The notes beneath the pieces are model-generated. The model was not told the origin of the DNA, ran no database searches, and saw only the letters and a program-made list of their open reading frames with translations. A program made the position numbers and the translations under genes. A DNA stretch of 64,000 bases from Rhynchopus sp. YZ270_cl-10 (taxonomy: Eukaryota; Euglenozoa; Diplonemea; Diplonemida; Diplonemidae), in the NCBI GenBank assembly GCA_964035575.1, contig OZ037915.1, positions 1,178,001 through 1,242,000 on the forward strand, written 5' to 3'. Each line of letters opens with the position of its first letter. The first letter of the stretch is position 1. Positions 39,197-48,998 of the stretch are shown piece by piece.

Positions 39197-42145
39197 GTGT
39201 GTGGAGGCAACAAAGCAAAGAACTGTTGTCATAACAACCCACACCCCCCTTCCCCCCATGATATCCCCAAAAAGAGGCAATGTATGCCCAACCACATCAG
39301 TGGCTGCAACTGTGATAGCAGCAAAAACGAAATCTTCGGAGTCCTGGGTGGGGTCCCAGTATCACCCCTGGTGTGCAGCAGCAGCAGTTCCAAAGGCCTT
39401 TACAGCAGCAGTTCCAACAGCAGGCTCTACAGCTTTTTCACCAGCAGTTCCAAAGGCTTCTGCAGCAGCGGTTCCAACAGCAGGTCCAACAGCAGTTCCA
39501 ACAGCAGGCACAACAGCAGTTTAAACAGCAGTTCCAACGGCTTCTGCAGCAGCAGTTCCACGAGCGTTTCCAAAAGCAGTTCCAGCAGCAGTTCCAACAG
39601 CAGGCACAACAGCAGTTTCAACTGCAGTTCCAAAGACTTCTGCAGCAGCAGCTCCAACGGCAGGTCCATCAGCAGTTCCAACAGCAGGCTCAACAACAGC
39701 AGTTTCAACAGCAAGGACTTCTGCGGCAGCAGCTCTAACGGCAGGTCCAACAGCAGTTCCAACAGTAGGCTTAACAGCAGTTTCAACAGCAGTTCCACAG
39801 ACTTCTGCAGCAGCGGTTCCAACAGCAGGTCCAGCAGCAGTTCCAACAGCAGGCACAACAACAGCAGTTTCAACAGCAGTTCCAATGGCTTCTGCAGCAG
39901 CAGTTCCAACAGCGTTTCCAAAAGCAGTTCCAGCAACAGGCACAACAGCAGGCACAACAGCAGTTTCATCAGCAAGGACTTCTGCGGCAGCAGCTCTAAC
40001 GGCAGGTCCAACAGCAGTTCCAACAGTAGGCTTAACAGCAGTTTCAACAGCAGTTCCACAGACTTCTGCAGCAGCGGTTCCAACAGCGTCTCCAAAAGCA
40101 GTTCCAGCAGCAGTTCCAACAGCAGGCACAACAGCAGTTTCAACTGCAGTTCCAAAGACTTCTGCAGCAGCAGTTCCAACAGCAGGTCCAACAGCAGCAC
40201 CAACATCAACAGCAGACGCAGCAACAACATCAGCGACAACAACCTAGGGGGTGGTGAGCGAGGTATGCTGGTGTTCGGGGTCAGCCTTGCGGGGCGAGAA
40301 GGACAGAGTGGCTGTGTGATGATGCGGGTGTGGCAAAAGGGGTGTGTACAGATAGAGTTTTGGTTCGACTGGTGGTGCAACCTCTGGGAGGTCTTCACCT
40401 CCTTGCGTCAGCCTGACCCCTGCTGGGTAGCCGAGGCACCTGAGTGGGGAGTGTTTGTGTCGTTCGCGGTCCTGGATCTGTGGAAGGACAGACGCGCCCC
40501 TACCCTCAGTCATCTCATTTTGTGGCTGGTGGGCAGGAGGACCAGGAGGACGCGACGAGGACACCGGTCCTTGAACTGGACCAAGTCACAGGCGGGCAGG
40601 CTCCGTCGGCGCAAGGCGCCCTGCAATCGTCCGCCCTCCCCGGCAGCGCACCCAGTTTTCCGCAGGATCAGGGTCGCCGATGCGTTGAGAGGTGCTTTGC
40701 AGTGTGTGGCCATCTGGGTTCTGGTTTTTGTGGGGTCTGAGCTTGGGAGGTCAGCGCCACATGCTTTGGGTTGGGAGGTGCTGGGGGTGGGTCTGCTGCG
40801 GGGACTGTGCCGCGCACGCAGGGGGTGGCGGTGGCTGGAAGGGGCGAGCGAGCGAGTGCACCGATGGACCGGAGGGATCCGAGTGGCTGCCAGCTTGGTG
40901 AGAGCCAGTGTGATGGGGGTGGGTCAGTTGTCGGTGCGTGCAGCCGAGTGGGTGTGGGTTGCATGGTCCGCAGGTGGTTGTTTGGCGGGTTTTGTGGCAC
41001 TGGTCGGCGTCGCGCGCCCACTTGGCTGGGTTCTTCTCTTGGAGGTGCGCCGTGTGGCAGCACGCAGGTGGACTCGTAGGATCGGGATGGCATTTGGCAT
41101 GCTGGCGGTGTCCCTACTGGTCTTGCTGTCGTTGTTGTGGCGAGCGGTGACGCCCTGGGACCTGCGCCCTGCCCCTGCTGATCCGGAGCACCCGGTAAGC
41201 TTGTCCCCGTTTGCGTTGACCGGTGGGTGCGCAAACGTGAACGCTCCTGCGTATACAGAGCAGGCGGTGTCTGTGGACGCGACTCTGGCGAAGTTTGGAG
41301 CTAAACGCATCCCCAACGTGTCTACTAATGATTGTGGTTATGTGGCACTACACCTCTGGGACCACGACACGCAGCCGGACGTGAGGGCAATGCGCAAGCA
41401 GCTGTATGACACAGCAGTGGAGGTGTCGAACCGCCTGGTGCAGGTGCTGGGGTCGCAGGAGGCCATGACGGAGTTTGCCAATGGTGTGACCGGCGAGGCC
41501 CACCTCAACCACTTGGGGCTTCAGCTCACCGCGACAGCATCCCGCATCAACATCGTGGTGGTGCAGGCGTCGGAAGAGAACCCCCTCGTGCGCATCACCC
41601 CTGGTAGCAAAAGAGTCGCCAAGTCGTACGCGGAGAGCTTCCAAGCGAAACTTCCCACGGTCGTCATCGCTCTCTGTGACTCTCACTTTGAGGCAGTGGA
41701 GCTTGTCCCGGAGGTGGGGAAGACCAAGGAGGGGATGGCAGAGAAGATGAGGAAGGAGGCTCGGCAGGCAGTGCTGGACACAGCGCATTTGGATGGCATC
41801 ATCCCCACCAACACCACCACCACCGCCCCCCTGGCTACCAAGCTGGGACACATCAATGCGGATCGGGTGTTCTGCCCCTTTGATGGATGCAGAGCGGGAA
41901 TTTTGTCTTCGAGTGATGCGGTCGGGGGCCTGTCTCGTAAGGGCTTGCTGCAGCACATGCGTCGCCACCAGGCGGATGGGGCGTACATCCCCGACGAACT
42001 GTTGGGCCACTTGGGCATGTCGCGCTGTGCGAACGATCAGACGACATGCTATTGCCGCAGAGCAAGGAGGTCTGCAACACCTGTACGGTGCACTTTGGCG
42101 AAGAAGGCTTCACCGCTCCGTCTCCCTCCAGTCGAGGAATGCTGA
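39197..42145 (+). CDS. LINE copy 1 first open frame: repeat region, membrane-like part, OTU-like domain, C2H2 finger
   Basis: The frame is open from 39197, but the first ATG shared with copies 2 and 3 is at 40265 (MLVFGVSLAGREGQSG), so translation may begin there; upstream it reads a Ser/Asn/Cys repeat. From 40265 there is a Trp-rich segment, an Arg-rich segment and several hydrophobic helices (AFGMLAVSLLVLLSLLW). The OTU-like cysteine-protease signature follows: NDCGYVALHLWDHD (Cys, about 41327) and PTVVIALCDSHFEAVEL (His, about 41690). A C2H2 finger (CPFDGC...LLQHMRRH, about 41875-41970) ends the recognisable part. The frame stops at 42145 while homology passes into the next frame near 42,040. 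OTU and ULP-type proteases are known partners of several non-LTR families. Substrate unknown. Confidence 0.7.
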   Translation: MCGGNKAKNCCHNNPHPPSPHDIPKKRQCMPNHISGCNCDSSKNEIFGVLGGVPVSPLVCSSSSSKGLYSSSSNSRLYSFFTSSSKGFCSSGSNSRSNSSSNSRHNSSLNSSSNGFCSSSSTSVSKSSSSSSSNSRHNSSFNCSSKDFCSSSSNGRSISSSNSRLNNSSFNSKDFCGSSSNGRSNSSSNSRLNSSFNSSSTDFCSSGSNSRSSSSSNSRHNNSSFNSSSNGFCSSSSNSVSKSSSSNRHNSRHNSSFISKDFCGSSSNGRSNSSSNSRLNSSFNSSSTDFCSSGSNSVSKSSSSSSSNSRHNSSFNCSSKDFCSSSSNSRSNSSTNINSRRSNNISDNNLGGGERGMLVFGVSLAGREGQSGCVMMRVWQKGCVQIEFWFDWWCNLWEVFTSLRQPDPCWVAEAPEWGVFVSFAVLDLWKDRRAPTLSHLILWLVGRRTRRTRRGHRSLNWTKSQAGRLRRRKAPCNRPPSPAAHPVFRRIRVADALRGALQCVAIWVLVFVGSELGRSAPHALGWEVLGVGLLRGLCRARRGWRWLEGASERVHRWTGGIRVAASLVRASVMGVGQLSVRAAEWVWVAWSAGGCLAGFVALVGVARPLGWVLLLEVRRVAARRWTRRIGMAFGMLAVSLLVLLSLLWRAVTPWDLRPAPADPEHPVSLSPFALTGGCANVNAPAYTEQAVSVDATLAKFGAKRIPNVSTNDCGYVALHLWDHDTQPDVRAMRKQLYDTAVEVSNRLVQVLGSQEAMTEFANGVTGEAHLNHLGLQLTATASRINIVVVQASEENPLVRITPGSKRVAKSYAESFQAKLPTVVIALCDSHFEAVELVPEVGKTKEGMAEKMRKEARQAVLDTAHLDGIIPTNTTTTAPLATKLGHINADRVFCPFDGCRAGILSSSDAVGGLSRKGLLQHMRRHQADGAYIPDELLGHLGMSRCANDQTTCYCRRARRSATPVRCTLAKKASPLRLPPVEEC

Positions 42146-43485
42146 CAGATCAGGATGACCTCCCCTCCTTTGAAGTCATGGGGACCACCAGGATCCAGCT
42201 GAAGGGCGGGTGCCCAGACAAACACCTGCAGCTGTACAGCGAGCTCTTCCTGAGGGTTCTTATGGACATCCTTGAGTACCAAGACGAGGTGGCATGGAAG
42301 CGCCTTGCACTGTTCTTCACTGTGTTGCACCGGACACGGACAGAACGAGGGGGCAAGGACCAGGAGCGACGTTTGACGAGCACCTGGGGGAAGGACTTGG
42401 AGGCTTGGAAGGCTGGCCAGTATGTCGCCCTGTGGGAGCAAACGGTAGAGGAGCGGAAGCCAAGGCCCTCTGGGTGGTCGGATGAGGACACTGACGAAGG
42501 GAGACGGAAGCGCACCATCGCCAAAGCGAGAGCAGGACTCCCGAGCCAGGCCATGTCTTGCGCTACCAGCGACGGCCTCGCCCCACAGACACCGGCGACG
42601 CTGGAAAAGCTTCAGACGAAGCACCCAGCCGCTGCCGACTCCAAGGCCCTGGAGCAGGCGGATTGGCCCCAGCCTCAGGAGGTCCCACCGGTGACAGTGG
42701 TGGAGGTGATGAAGGCCCTGCGGAGCATGCCGAAGTCATCGGCGGCGGGTCCCTCGAACGTGACGGGCGCGCACCTTCGTACACTTTGCCTACAGAGGCG
42801 GGCTAAGGGCACTTTGGCAGCGCTGGCCGCAGTGTTGACGTCTTTGGCACGAGGAAATGCTCCAGTGGAGGTGGCTGAGTTCTTCGCCGGCGCTAACTTG
42901 GTGGCTCTCCGGAAGCCTGCAAAGGGGCCGGGCCTGGAGGAGGACGTGCGACCGATTGCGGTTGGGGACACTCTCCGCAGACTGGTGGGAAAGATTCTGT
43001 CGGCGCGAGTGCGGGTGCCTGCTAGGACGCTTCTTCTTCGAGGGAACCAGGTGGGGGTGGCAACGGCAAGGGGGGCGGCAGTGGCGACTGATGTTATCTC
43101 GCAGTACGCCGTGCGCAACCGCGGAAAAGGTAAAGTCATTTTGAAAATTGACTACCGTAACGCGTTCAACTGCGTAGACCGCCTGTCGATGCTAAGAGCG
43201 GTCGACGCCAACCTCCCCGAGCTGGCCCCATGGGTGCGATGGTGTTACCTGGAGCCCTCCAGCCTGTTTTATGGTGGAGATACCATAAGGTCACAGCGCG
43301 GAGCTCAACAAGGAGATCCCTTGGGCCCGCTTCTCTTCTCCCTGACCATCCACCAGATGGCGCTAGAGCTGAAGGGGCACCCAGGCCTGGATGGGACTTT
43401 GTGGTACCTCGATGACGGCTCTCTGCGGGGGTCCCCTAAGGCGGTTTTTGAGGCGTACCAGGTTCTGTGCACGCCTCGTTCGTAG
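42046..43485 (+). CDS. LINE copy 1 second open frame: reverse transcriptase, N-terminal part
   Basis: 480 codons. It starts just after the finger region with SKEVCNTCTVHF, probably the second half of a zinc-binding site. Reverse-transcriptase blocks occur in order: SSAAGPSNVTGAHLRTL, VRPIAVGDTLRRLVGKIL, LLRGNQVGV, VILKIDYRNAFNCVDR (motif A, catalytic Asp), SQRGAQQGDPLGPLLFSL (motif B) and LWYLDDGS (motif C, catalytic Asp pair, about 43403-43425). The frame ends 60 nt after motif C and the thumb-side motifs continue in the next frame. Nothing in this stretch suggests loss of the active site. Confidence 0.85.
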   Translation: MLLPQSKEVCNTCTVHFGEEGFTAPSPSSRGMLTDQDDLPSFEVMGTTRIQLKGGCPDKHLQLYSELFLRVLMDILEYQDEVAWKRLALFFTVLHRTRTERGGKDQERRLTSTWGKDLEAWKAGQYVALWEQTVEERKPRPSGWSDEDTDEGRRKRTIAKARAGLPSQAMSCATSDGLAPQTPATLEKLQTKHPAAADSKALEQADWPQPQEVPPVTVVEVMKALRSMPKSSAAGPSNVTGAHLRTLCLQRRAKGTLAALAAVLTSLARGNAPVEVAEFFAGANLVALRKPAKGPGLEEDVRPIAVGDTLRRLVGKILSARVRVPARTLLLRGNQVGVATARGAAVATDVISQYAVRNRGKGKVILKIDYRNAFNCVDRLSMLRAVDANLPELAPWVRWCYLEPSSLFYGGDTIRSQRGAQQGDPLGPLLFSLTIHQMALELKGHPGLDGTLWYLDDGSLRGSPKAVFEAYQVLCTPRS

Positions 43486-46400
43486 CTCCGAACTGGGGTT
43501 GGAGGTGAACGCGAACAAGTGTGAGCTCATCTCCACTGGTGGCGTCTCCAAGGAGGATCTCGAGGCCGTGGGGTTCACGTTGAACGAGGGTGGACAGGAC
43601 GCCATGGGTGAAGGCGGGTTCCGGCTGTTGGATGTGGATGGGTTCGACTTCTTGGGCATCCCCATTGGGTCTGCGGCTTTCTGCGAGGAGTACATGGCCC
43701 AGAAGGTGGACGATTCCCGCCGCAACCTGGAAGCCCTTGTGGACCTCGGGGACTCCCAGGCAGCCTTCTACGTACTGAGATACTGCGAAGGCTACTGCCG
43801 CATGGTGTTCTACATGCGGGGGATCCCACAGTGCGCGGAGTACCTGACGGCCTTTGACGACCTGATCGACAGGTGCCTGGCTGCGCTTCTGCATGACCCG
43901 GATGGGGCGCTGCCGGAGTTGGCAAGGGCGCAGGCGGCGCTTCCTGTGGCGCTTGGGGGGCTGGGTATCCGTCGCACCGTGGACCATCGGACAGCTGCGT
44001 CCCTCGCCTCTCAGTCAGGGAACCTGCAACTGTCGCAGGCCTTGGACCCGGCCTTCACCTGGGATGAGGAGAGATGGAACAGCGCGGCTGAGGAGTACAA
44101 CTCCAGGGTACCGGTGGCGTTTCACGTGGACAGGGCCCAGCCGAAGAAGATCCTGGAGCAGCAGAGTCTGTCATCTGCGGTGATTGACGCCCAGGCAGAC
44201 AAGTTGATGCAACAGCTCTGCATGCGAGACCGAGCACGGATGAAGTCCCTTCTCCTGCCGCTTTCCGGGACGTACCTCACGGCGACACCCTCAGCAAGGA
44301 ACCAGATGTCTTCAGCGGATTTTGCGGTTGTGACCCGTTTCCGACTAGGGGTGGCCATCCATGCGGAGGGAACGACTTGCTCGGCATGTCAGGGGGGGCA
44401 GAAAAGGGTTGTCATGGACTCCTTTGGCGACCACACCTTTGGCTGCCCCTACTCCAAACACCGCGTCGCCCGCCACAACGCCTTGCGGGATTCGGTGTAC
44501 CGAGCTGCTCAAGGGGCGGGCTTGGACCCTGCTTTGGAGGAGACCGTGCGAGTGGAGTTGGAGTCGAAGAAGCGGCCAGGCGACGTCTACCTCCCAGTAG
44601 GAGTGGCGGAAAATGGACCTCGTTGTTTGGACATCACCCACGTGTGCCCCACCTTGCCTTCCTACAGAACAGGGGCCTCGAAGTTTGTGGGCTGGTCGGC
44701 GAAGAACCAGGGCCAGGTCAAACGGGAGAAGCACGAGCGGGATTTGAACAAGATCAATACCAAGTTCTCCCCTATTGTGTTTGAAGCCTTCGGGGGTGCA
44801 GGCGACGAGGCGAACCTCTTGATTGCGCAGCTTGGAGGCCTGACGACGGGACAGACGTCGCACCTGACAGGGTCGGCAGAGTTGCGCATCCGGGAGAGCA
44901 TTGCGGTGGCGTACCAGAAAAAGGTCGCATCTTCCTTTCTGGAGCGGGGTGCTATGTGTGTAGGGATTGCCACCCTGAAGCGGGAGCCGTGTGTGGAGGT
45001 AGATGTGGCACCGTCTGCAGAGGACATGGACCGGTTTGGACGCCGCAGTGCAGGGGCCGTGGAACCTCTCTGTGACGATGCGAACCCTGACGACGATATG
45101 AGTCGTCCTGCAGACCGAACGGAGGAGCAGCAGGGGAAGCGCAAGAGGGACGTGAAGCCGGACCACGTGGAGCCACCGAGGAAGCGGACCGGGAGGTTCG
45201 ATTCGGCCACCGTGATTCCGGAAGGGCCTGGTCTCGATGTGGTGCGTGAGTGGGAGTTTTTGCGTGAGTGCCCGGCAGCGCAGAGGCCTCGGGCGACGGA
45301 GCAGGCGGCCAAGCTGGGAGCCTCGAAGGTGACTTGGTCGTTTGTGGCGGGGGACTGTGCTTTTGAGGCTTTGCTCTTCGCCACCGGGCGCACGGATTTG
45401 ACGGTGGAGGGTCTGCGCCAGGCGGCAGTGAAGAAGGTCCAGGGCCGCGCTGATCTGTCGAGTGCGGCTGTCCCTAATTTTGGGGTCTGGCAGCGGCTGA
45501 TGACGAGTGGGGACAGAGGAGACGAGCGTACGTGGGCGGATGCCATTGCAGTGGCGGGGGCAGGGGAGGCTCTTGAGGTATCTGTGGTCATCCTCAACGA
45601 GTTCGCCCGCCCTTCTCTGATGGTGCCAAGAAAACGGCCTAAGGCAGTGGTCCTTCTCCTCCACTCGGGTGACCAGGATGCGGCAGATGGATCCGGCAGT
45701 ATCCCGGGACACTACGAGCCCCTCACCATGGACCCGGCTCTGCAGCAGCACATCCTGTCTTTTGAGGCCACAGGTGGTAAGGGGGAGTGCCAGTCAGAGC
45801 GCCCCATGGCTTTTGTGGGAGCGAGGGAGGCGGAGGCGTCGAACACTTTCCTGCAGTGCGAACAATGCAGCAAGCTCTTCGATGCGTCGGACGCACACTT
45901 CTGCTGTCACACGTGTGGTGGCTTGGCATGTCTGCACTGCGCTCAGGGGTCCAAGCACTGCCCTCTGTCGCAAATTGGCAGGGCGGAATATTTCAGTGCC
46001 CTGTCTTTTTTGCACTCGAATGTTCCGGCTCAGGCTGCCTCTGCGGAGGGGAGCGGAGACCCACCACCTAAACGGGCTCCTTCTCCAGCAGTGCCAGCTC
46101 CCGAGGGCGAGGACGTCGAGGAGGTAGACATGCCAATGGCGGGCGAAGAGGGGCAGCAGGCAGAACAGAAGCAGCAGAAGCACGAGAAGCAACGGAAACA
46201 GCAGAAGCAGCAACAACAAAAGGCGGACCAGGAGAAGAAGGAAGCGTTGCAGCGTGCGTCGGACGCGTGGCAGCAAGCCCTGGAGGTACGGCGGGAGCAT
46301 CGTCGGTCGTGGGGACCGGATTTGGCCGCGCTTCGGGGCACTTTTGGCGACCGCCAGCAGGAGTTGAGTCGTTTCCTGGAGGAACAGAATGTGCGTCTGG

Positions 46401-47968
46401 ACCAGGCGAAGGCGGCGGACAGGCATCGTGTGGAGGAGCTGACCGCCAGGCACAAGCGGGAACTCGCAGAGGACGCGAAGAAGATGCATGCGCAGTACTT
46501 GGAAGACTGCGATCGGCACCCCGAAGCAGGAGAGTCGCTCCGGGCGGAGTATGACAGGCAACGCTGCGAGAGGCATTACGCCATCGCAGCTAAGCATGAG
46601 TCGGAGCAGAAGGCGACCACTCTGTTGTTGACGGCGGTGAACCTCTCCCGACAGCTGGAGGCAGAACGCATGGTGGCATACGGGCGGTGCTTTGGGGTGG
46701 TGTGCGAAGGGCGGCTATTCCTCCCCTGCCATGCGGTGCGGAGAGCGGTGGGCGACGACCCTGAAGGACTCGAACCTGACTGTGTCGGCGACTGGATGGC
46801 TCTCTTTGGTCCTCAAGGTGCTTCTCCGTGCCCGGGCGAGTTCCTGTACTGCTGGGCGACACAGCAGCCGTGGAGTGGGAACGGGGAGGGGGACGGTGAT
46901 TGCCCGGAGTCGGTGGTCGCCCGTCAGGCGGTTAGGAAGATAGCAGGGGAGGCCGGATACTGCGACACCTGGGGCAAGACCAGCGCGGTCATCGTCGTTC
47001 GGGAAGGCAGGGTCAGCTGGGGAACCCCTTCTCGGGATCAGCTGGAGGAGGAGGTGGGGCGACAGGCCGAGGCGGCAGACACCGAGGTGCGTGTGAAGGT
47101 GGAGGAGATGGATGATGATGAGCAGGAGCAGGAGGAGGACCTCGACACCGCGATGGAGGGGGCGGATCGCTCGCATTCTCTGTCAGTGGAAGGCATCCCT
47201 GACCAGAAGAAGCAAGCGAGGGTGAGGGAATTGCTGAGGGCGCAGAGCGAGGCTTGGATGTGGACGGAGGAGGAGCGGACGGAGAGGGGGGGTCTTTTCC
47301 CGTGCCTCACCATGGGGTCGCCGGTGCCTTCTTCTGTGACGAAGTGGATCTCCCTGTTCCACTACCGTCAGGGAGAGAAACAGGATGGCAGACCCTTGTT
47401 GTCACTCCCCCTCTCTACCGCTACTTTCACTCAGTGGTATGAGGTGATGAAGGTGGTGGGTTTGCATGAGTGGTCGGTTCAGGAAAAGTGCAAGGCAAAG
47501 TCGACGTTGCATGCCCTGACGGACAACCGGAGCAGTAGGGGGCAGGCCTTTGCAGCGGAGAGTACAAGGAGGGAGAATGAGGCACGAGCGGCTCGAGAGG
47601 GAATAGGCCGACAACCTCAAGCCTCCTCTTCTTCTTCTTCTTCTTCCTCCACCTCTGCAGGCCGTGGCACTACAACCTCCATCGCCCAACCTGCAGTCTC
47701 CACTTCTTCCTCCTCCTCATCGGCAGGCCGTGGCAATGCAACCTCCTCCGCCCAACCTGCTCCTTCCCCAGCTCCCAAAGGACCCCAGCGCCATGCAGCT
47801 CAGGGTAGGTCCAACACGTCGAACGTGTTCACCGACGCAGTGGCACAAGCGACGCAGCATGTGCTCTCGCCCCAGGAGGTGCAGAGAGGGCGCAATGGTC
47901 GCGGTGGTGGACAGAAGGGGAGACAGAGCGGAGGAAGGAAGGGGAAAAAGGGGAATAAAAAGAATTAG
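43391..47968 (+). CDS. LINE copy 1 third open frame: RT C-terminus, CCHC, RLE endonuclease, OTU-like, RING-like
   Basis: Homology starts at about 43,470 with LGLEVNANKCELIS (RT motif D) and GFDFLGIPIG (motif E). A zinc knuckle (CSACQGG...DHTFGCPYSKHRVARH, about 44377-44475) precedes the PD-(D/E)XK-type endonuclease core KKRPGDVYLP...CLDITHVCP (about 44569-44655), the hallmark of RLE LINEs. After a linker comes a second OTU-like protease: AGDCAFEALLFATG (Cys, about 45357), a Trp block, and GHYEPL (His, about 45712). A Cys cluster (CEQCSKLF...CCHTCGGLACLHCAQG, about 45855-45965), a Lys/Gln coiled coil (46.13-46.6 kb), an unrecognised 250-residue module (YGRCFGVVCEGRLFLPCHAV) and a Ser-rich, then Gly/Arg/Lys-rich tail follow. 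The basic tail may bind RNA. 4.5 kb of open frame implies recent activity. Confidence 0.8.
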   Translation: MGLCGTSMTALCGGPLRRFLRRTRFCARLVRSSELGLEVNANKCELISTGGVSKEDLEAVGFTLNEGGQDAMGEGGFRLLDVDGFDFLGIPIGSAAFCEEYMAQKVDDSRRNLEALVDLGDSQAAFYVLRYCEGYCRMVFYMRGIPQCAEYLTAFDDLIDRCLAALLHDPDGALPELARAQAALPVALGGLGIRRTVDHRTAASLASQSGNLQLSQALDPAFTWDEERWNSAAEEYNSRVPVAFHVDRAQPKKILEQQSLSSAVIDAQADKLMQQLCMRDRARMKSLLLPLSGTYLTATPSARNQMSSADFAVVTRFRLGVAIHAEGTTCSACQGGQKRVVMDSFGDHTFGCPYSKHRVARHNALRDSVYRAAQGAGLDPALEETVRVELESKKRPGDVYLPVGVAENGPRCLDITHVCPTLPSYRTGASKFVGWSAKNQGQVKREKHERDLNKINTKFSPIVFEAFGGAGDEANLLIAQLGGLTTGQTSHLTGSAELRIRESIAVAYQKKVASSFLERGAMCVGIATLKREPCVEVDVAPSAEDMDRFGRRSAGAVEPLCDDANPDDDMSRPADRTEEQQGKRKRDVKPDHVEPPRKRTGRFDSATVIPEGPGLDVVREWEFLRECPAAQRPRATEQAAKLGASKVTWSFVAGDCAFEALLFATGRTDLTVEGLRQAAVKKVQGRADLSSAAVPNFGVWQRLMTSGDRGDERTWADAIAVAGAGEALEVSVVILNEFARPSLMVPRKRPKAVVLLLHSGDQDAADGSGSIPGHYEPLTMDPALQQHILSFEATGGKGECQSERPMAFVGAREAEASNTFLQCEQCSKLFDASDAHFCCHTCGGLACLHCAQGSKHCPLSQIGRAEYFSALSFLHSNVPAQAASAEGSGDPPPKRAPSPAVPAPEGEDVEEVDMPMAGEEGQQAEQKQQKHEKQRKQQKQQQQKADQEKKEALQRASDAWQQALEVRREHRRSWGPDLAALRGTFGDRQQELSRFLEEQNVRLDQAKAADRHRVEELTARHKRELAEDAKKMHAQYLEDCDRHPEAGESLRAEYDRQRCERHYAIAAKHESEQKATTLLLTAVNLSRQLEAERMVAYGRCFGVVCEGRLFLPCHAVRRAVGDDPEGLEPDCVGDWMALFGPQGASPCPGEFLYCWATQQPWSGNGEGDGDCPESVVARQAVRKIAGEAGYCDTWGKTSAVIVVREGRVSWGTPSRDQLEEEVGRQAEAADTEVRVKVEEMDDDEQEQEEDLDTAMEGADRSHSLSVEGIPDQKKQARVRELLRAQSEAWMWTEEERTERGGLFPCLTMGSPVPSSVTKWISLFHYRQGEKQDGRPLLSLPLSTATFTQWYEVMKVVGLHEWSVQEKCKAKSTLHALTDNRSSRGQAFAAESTRRENEARAAREGIGRQPQASSSSSSSSSTSAGRGTTTSIAQPAVSTSSSSSSAGRGNATSSAQPAPSPAPKGPQRHAAQGRSNTSNVFTDAVAQATQHVLSPQEVQRGRNGRGGGQKGRQSGGRKGKKGNKKN

Positions 47969-48956
47969 AGAGTTAGAGAGTTAGAGGGTGAGAGTGTGTG
48001 TGTAGAAGCGTGTAGAGAATGACAGTTTGCCCCATGTTTATTTTTAACCCTTTTTATTTTGTGTTTTTGGTTCTTTTCATCCTTTGGGGTTTGCCCCCCC
48101 CTTTCCCCCCTTTCCGCCCCCCTTCCTATTTGTTAATATTTTTGGTTGGCTGCTGGCTAGGACGGGTCTACCCCAGCGACGGCCCTTACCCCTTGGACGA
48201 GGCTCTGAGGGTAGAGGGCAGTCTCGGAGTAAGACCTGTCTAAGAGCCAGGCCAGTGGCATCAGGAGCCATTGGGCCACTTTTATAGATTGTGCAGTAGA
48301 GTAGAGTTTGTACAGAACTCTTGTCCTTTGAGTTCCTTTTTTCACTCCTTTAGTTTTTCATTTTTACCTTGTGAAGGTCAATTTAAATTTTTCATTTTTC
48401 AAAACCACCACAGGTAAGCACGAGACCCACCATTGTTGTTGTTGATTTTGTTGTGCGTTATTGTTGTTTTCCCCTTTGGGTGTCAGTCAGTCGGGTCAGG
48501 TCACACTTACAGAAGTTCTCAAAAATTTTCACCAAAAAGAAAACTACTAAAAAGATTATGGAACTTCCTTTTTATTTGTTTGTGTGTTACAGAGGAAACG
48601 GCTCACTCAATCCCCTCCTTCTCCTCCCCTCCCCTCCCCAAGACAAAGCAAAATAAAACTACACCGGTAGACAGAGCAACCCTCCCGTCCCATCCCCTCC
48701 CCTTTTCCTTTTGGGAAAAATTGCACTCACATACTACCCTTTTGCTTATTTGCAGGGAAGTGTTGGTTGTAGTTGTCCCACATGCTTTCTATTTTAGTGC
48801 CACTAACTGTGTTTTCAGGCACTGTCTTGCCAGTACAATAGTAAAGTGCCCTTGTCTGGACATCTAGCTGTTTACATACTCGCTTGACTAGTAAGTACCC
48901 CCTCTGTCACTGGATGTAGATAAAAAAAGCGAGCCTAGGGCTAAGTTGAACAACAC

Positions 48957-48998
<42 letters not shown>

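Larger units (their letters stand above)
37011..48996 (+). mobile_element. RLE-type non-LTR retrotransposon (LINE), copy 1
   Basis: The 5' end is set by the start of shared sequence with copy 3 (ATTACAACACACTTGTCC). Order: 5' UTR with GGGGCGGTCCCTGGGCAACG, a CAGCAA tract, a 1.4-kb insert, a second CAG-rich tract, a Gln/Ser-coding repeat (39.3-40.25 kb), membrane-like and OTU-like coding sequence, a C2H2 finger, reverse transcriptase, CCHC plus restriction-like endonuclease, a second OTU-like domain, a RING-like Cys cluster, a coiled coil, and a basic C-terminus ending at 47968. The 3' boundary is uncertain; an A39 tract at 48958-48996 is the best candidate. The endonuclease type places it with the R2/CRE/NeSL assemblage. 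The coding region is in three overlapping frames, so it either needs frameshifting or has decayed at two places. Confidence 0.85.

Noticed and set aside
44345-46597. Long minus-strand frames of 468 and 267 codons
   Set aside because: Antisense to the LINE third frame, which has clear RT, endonuclease and protease motifs.
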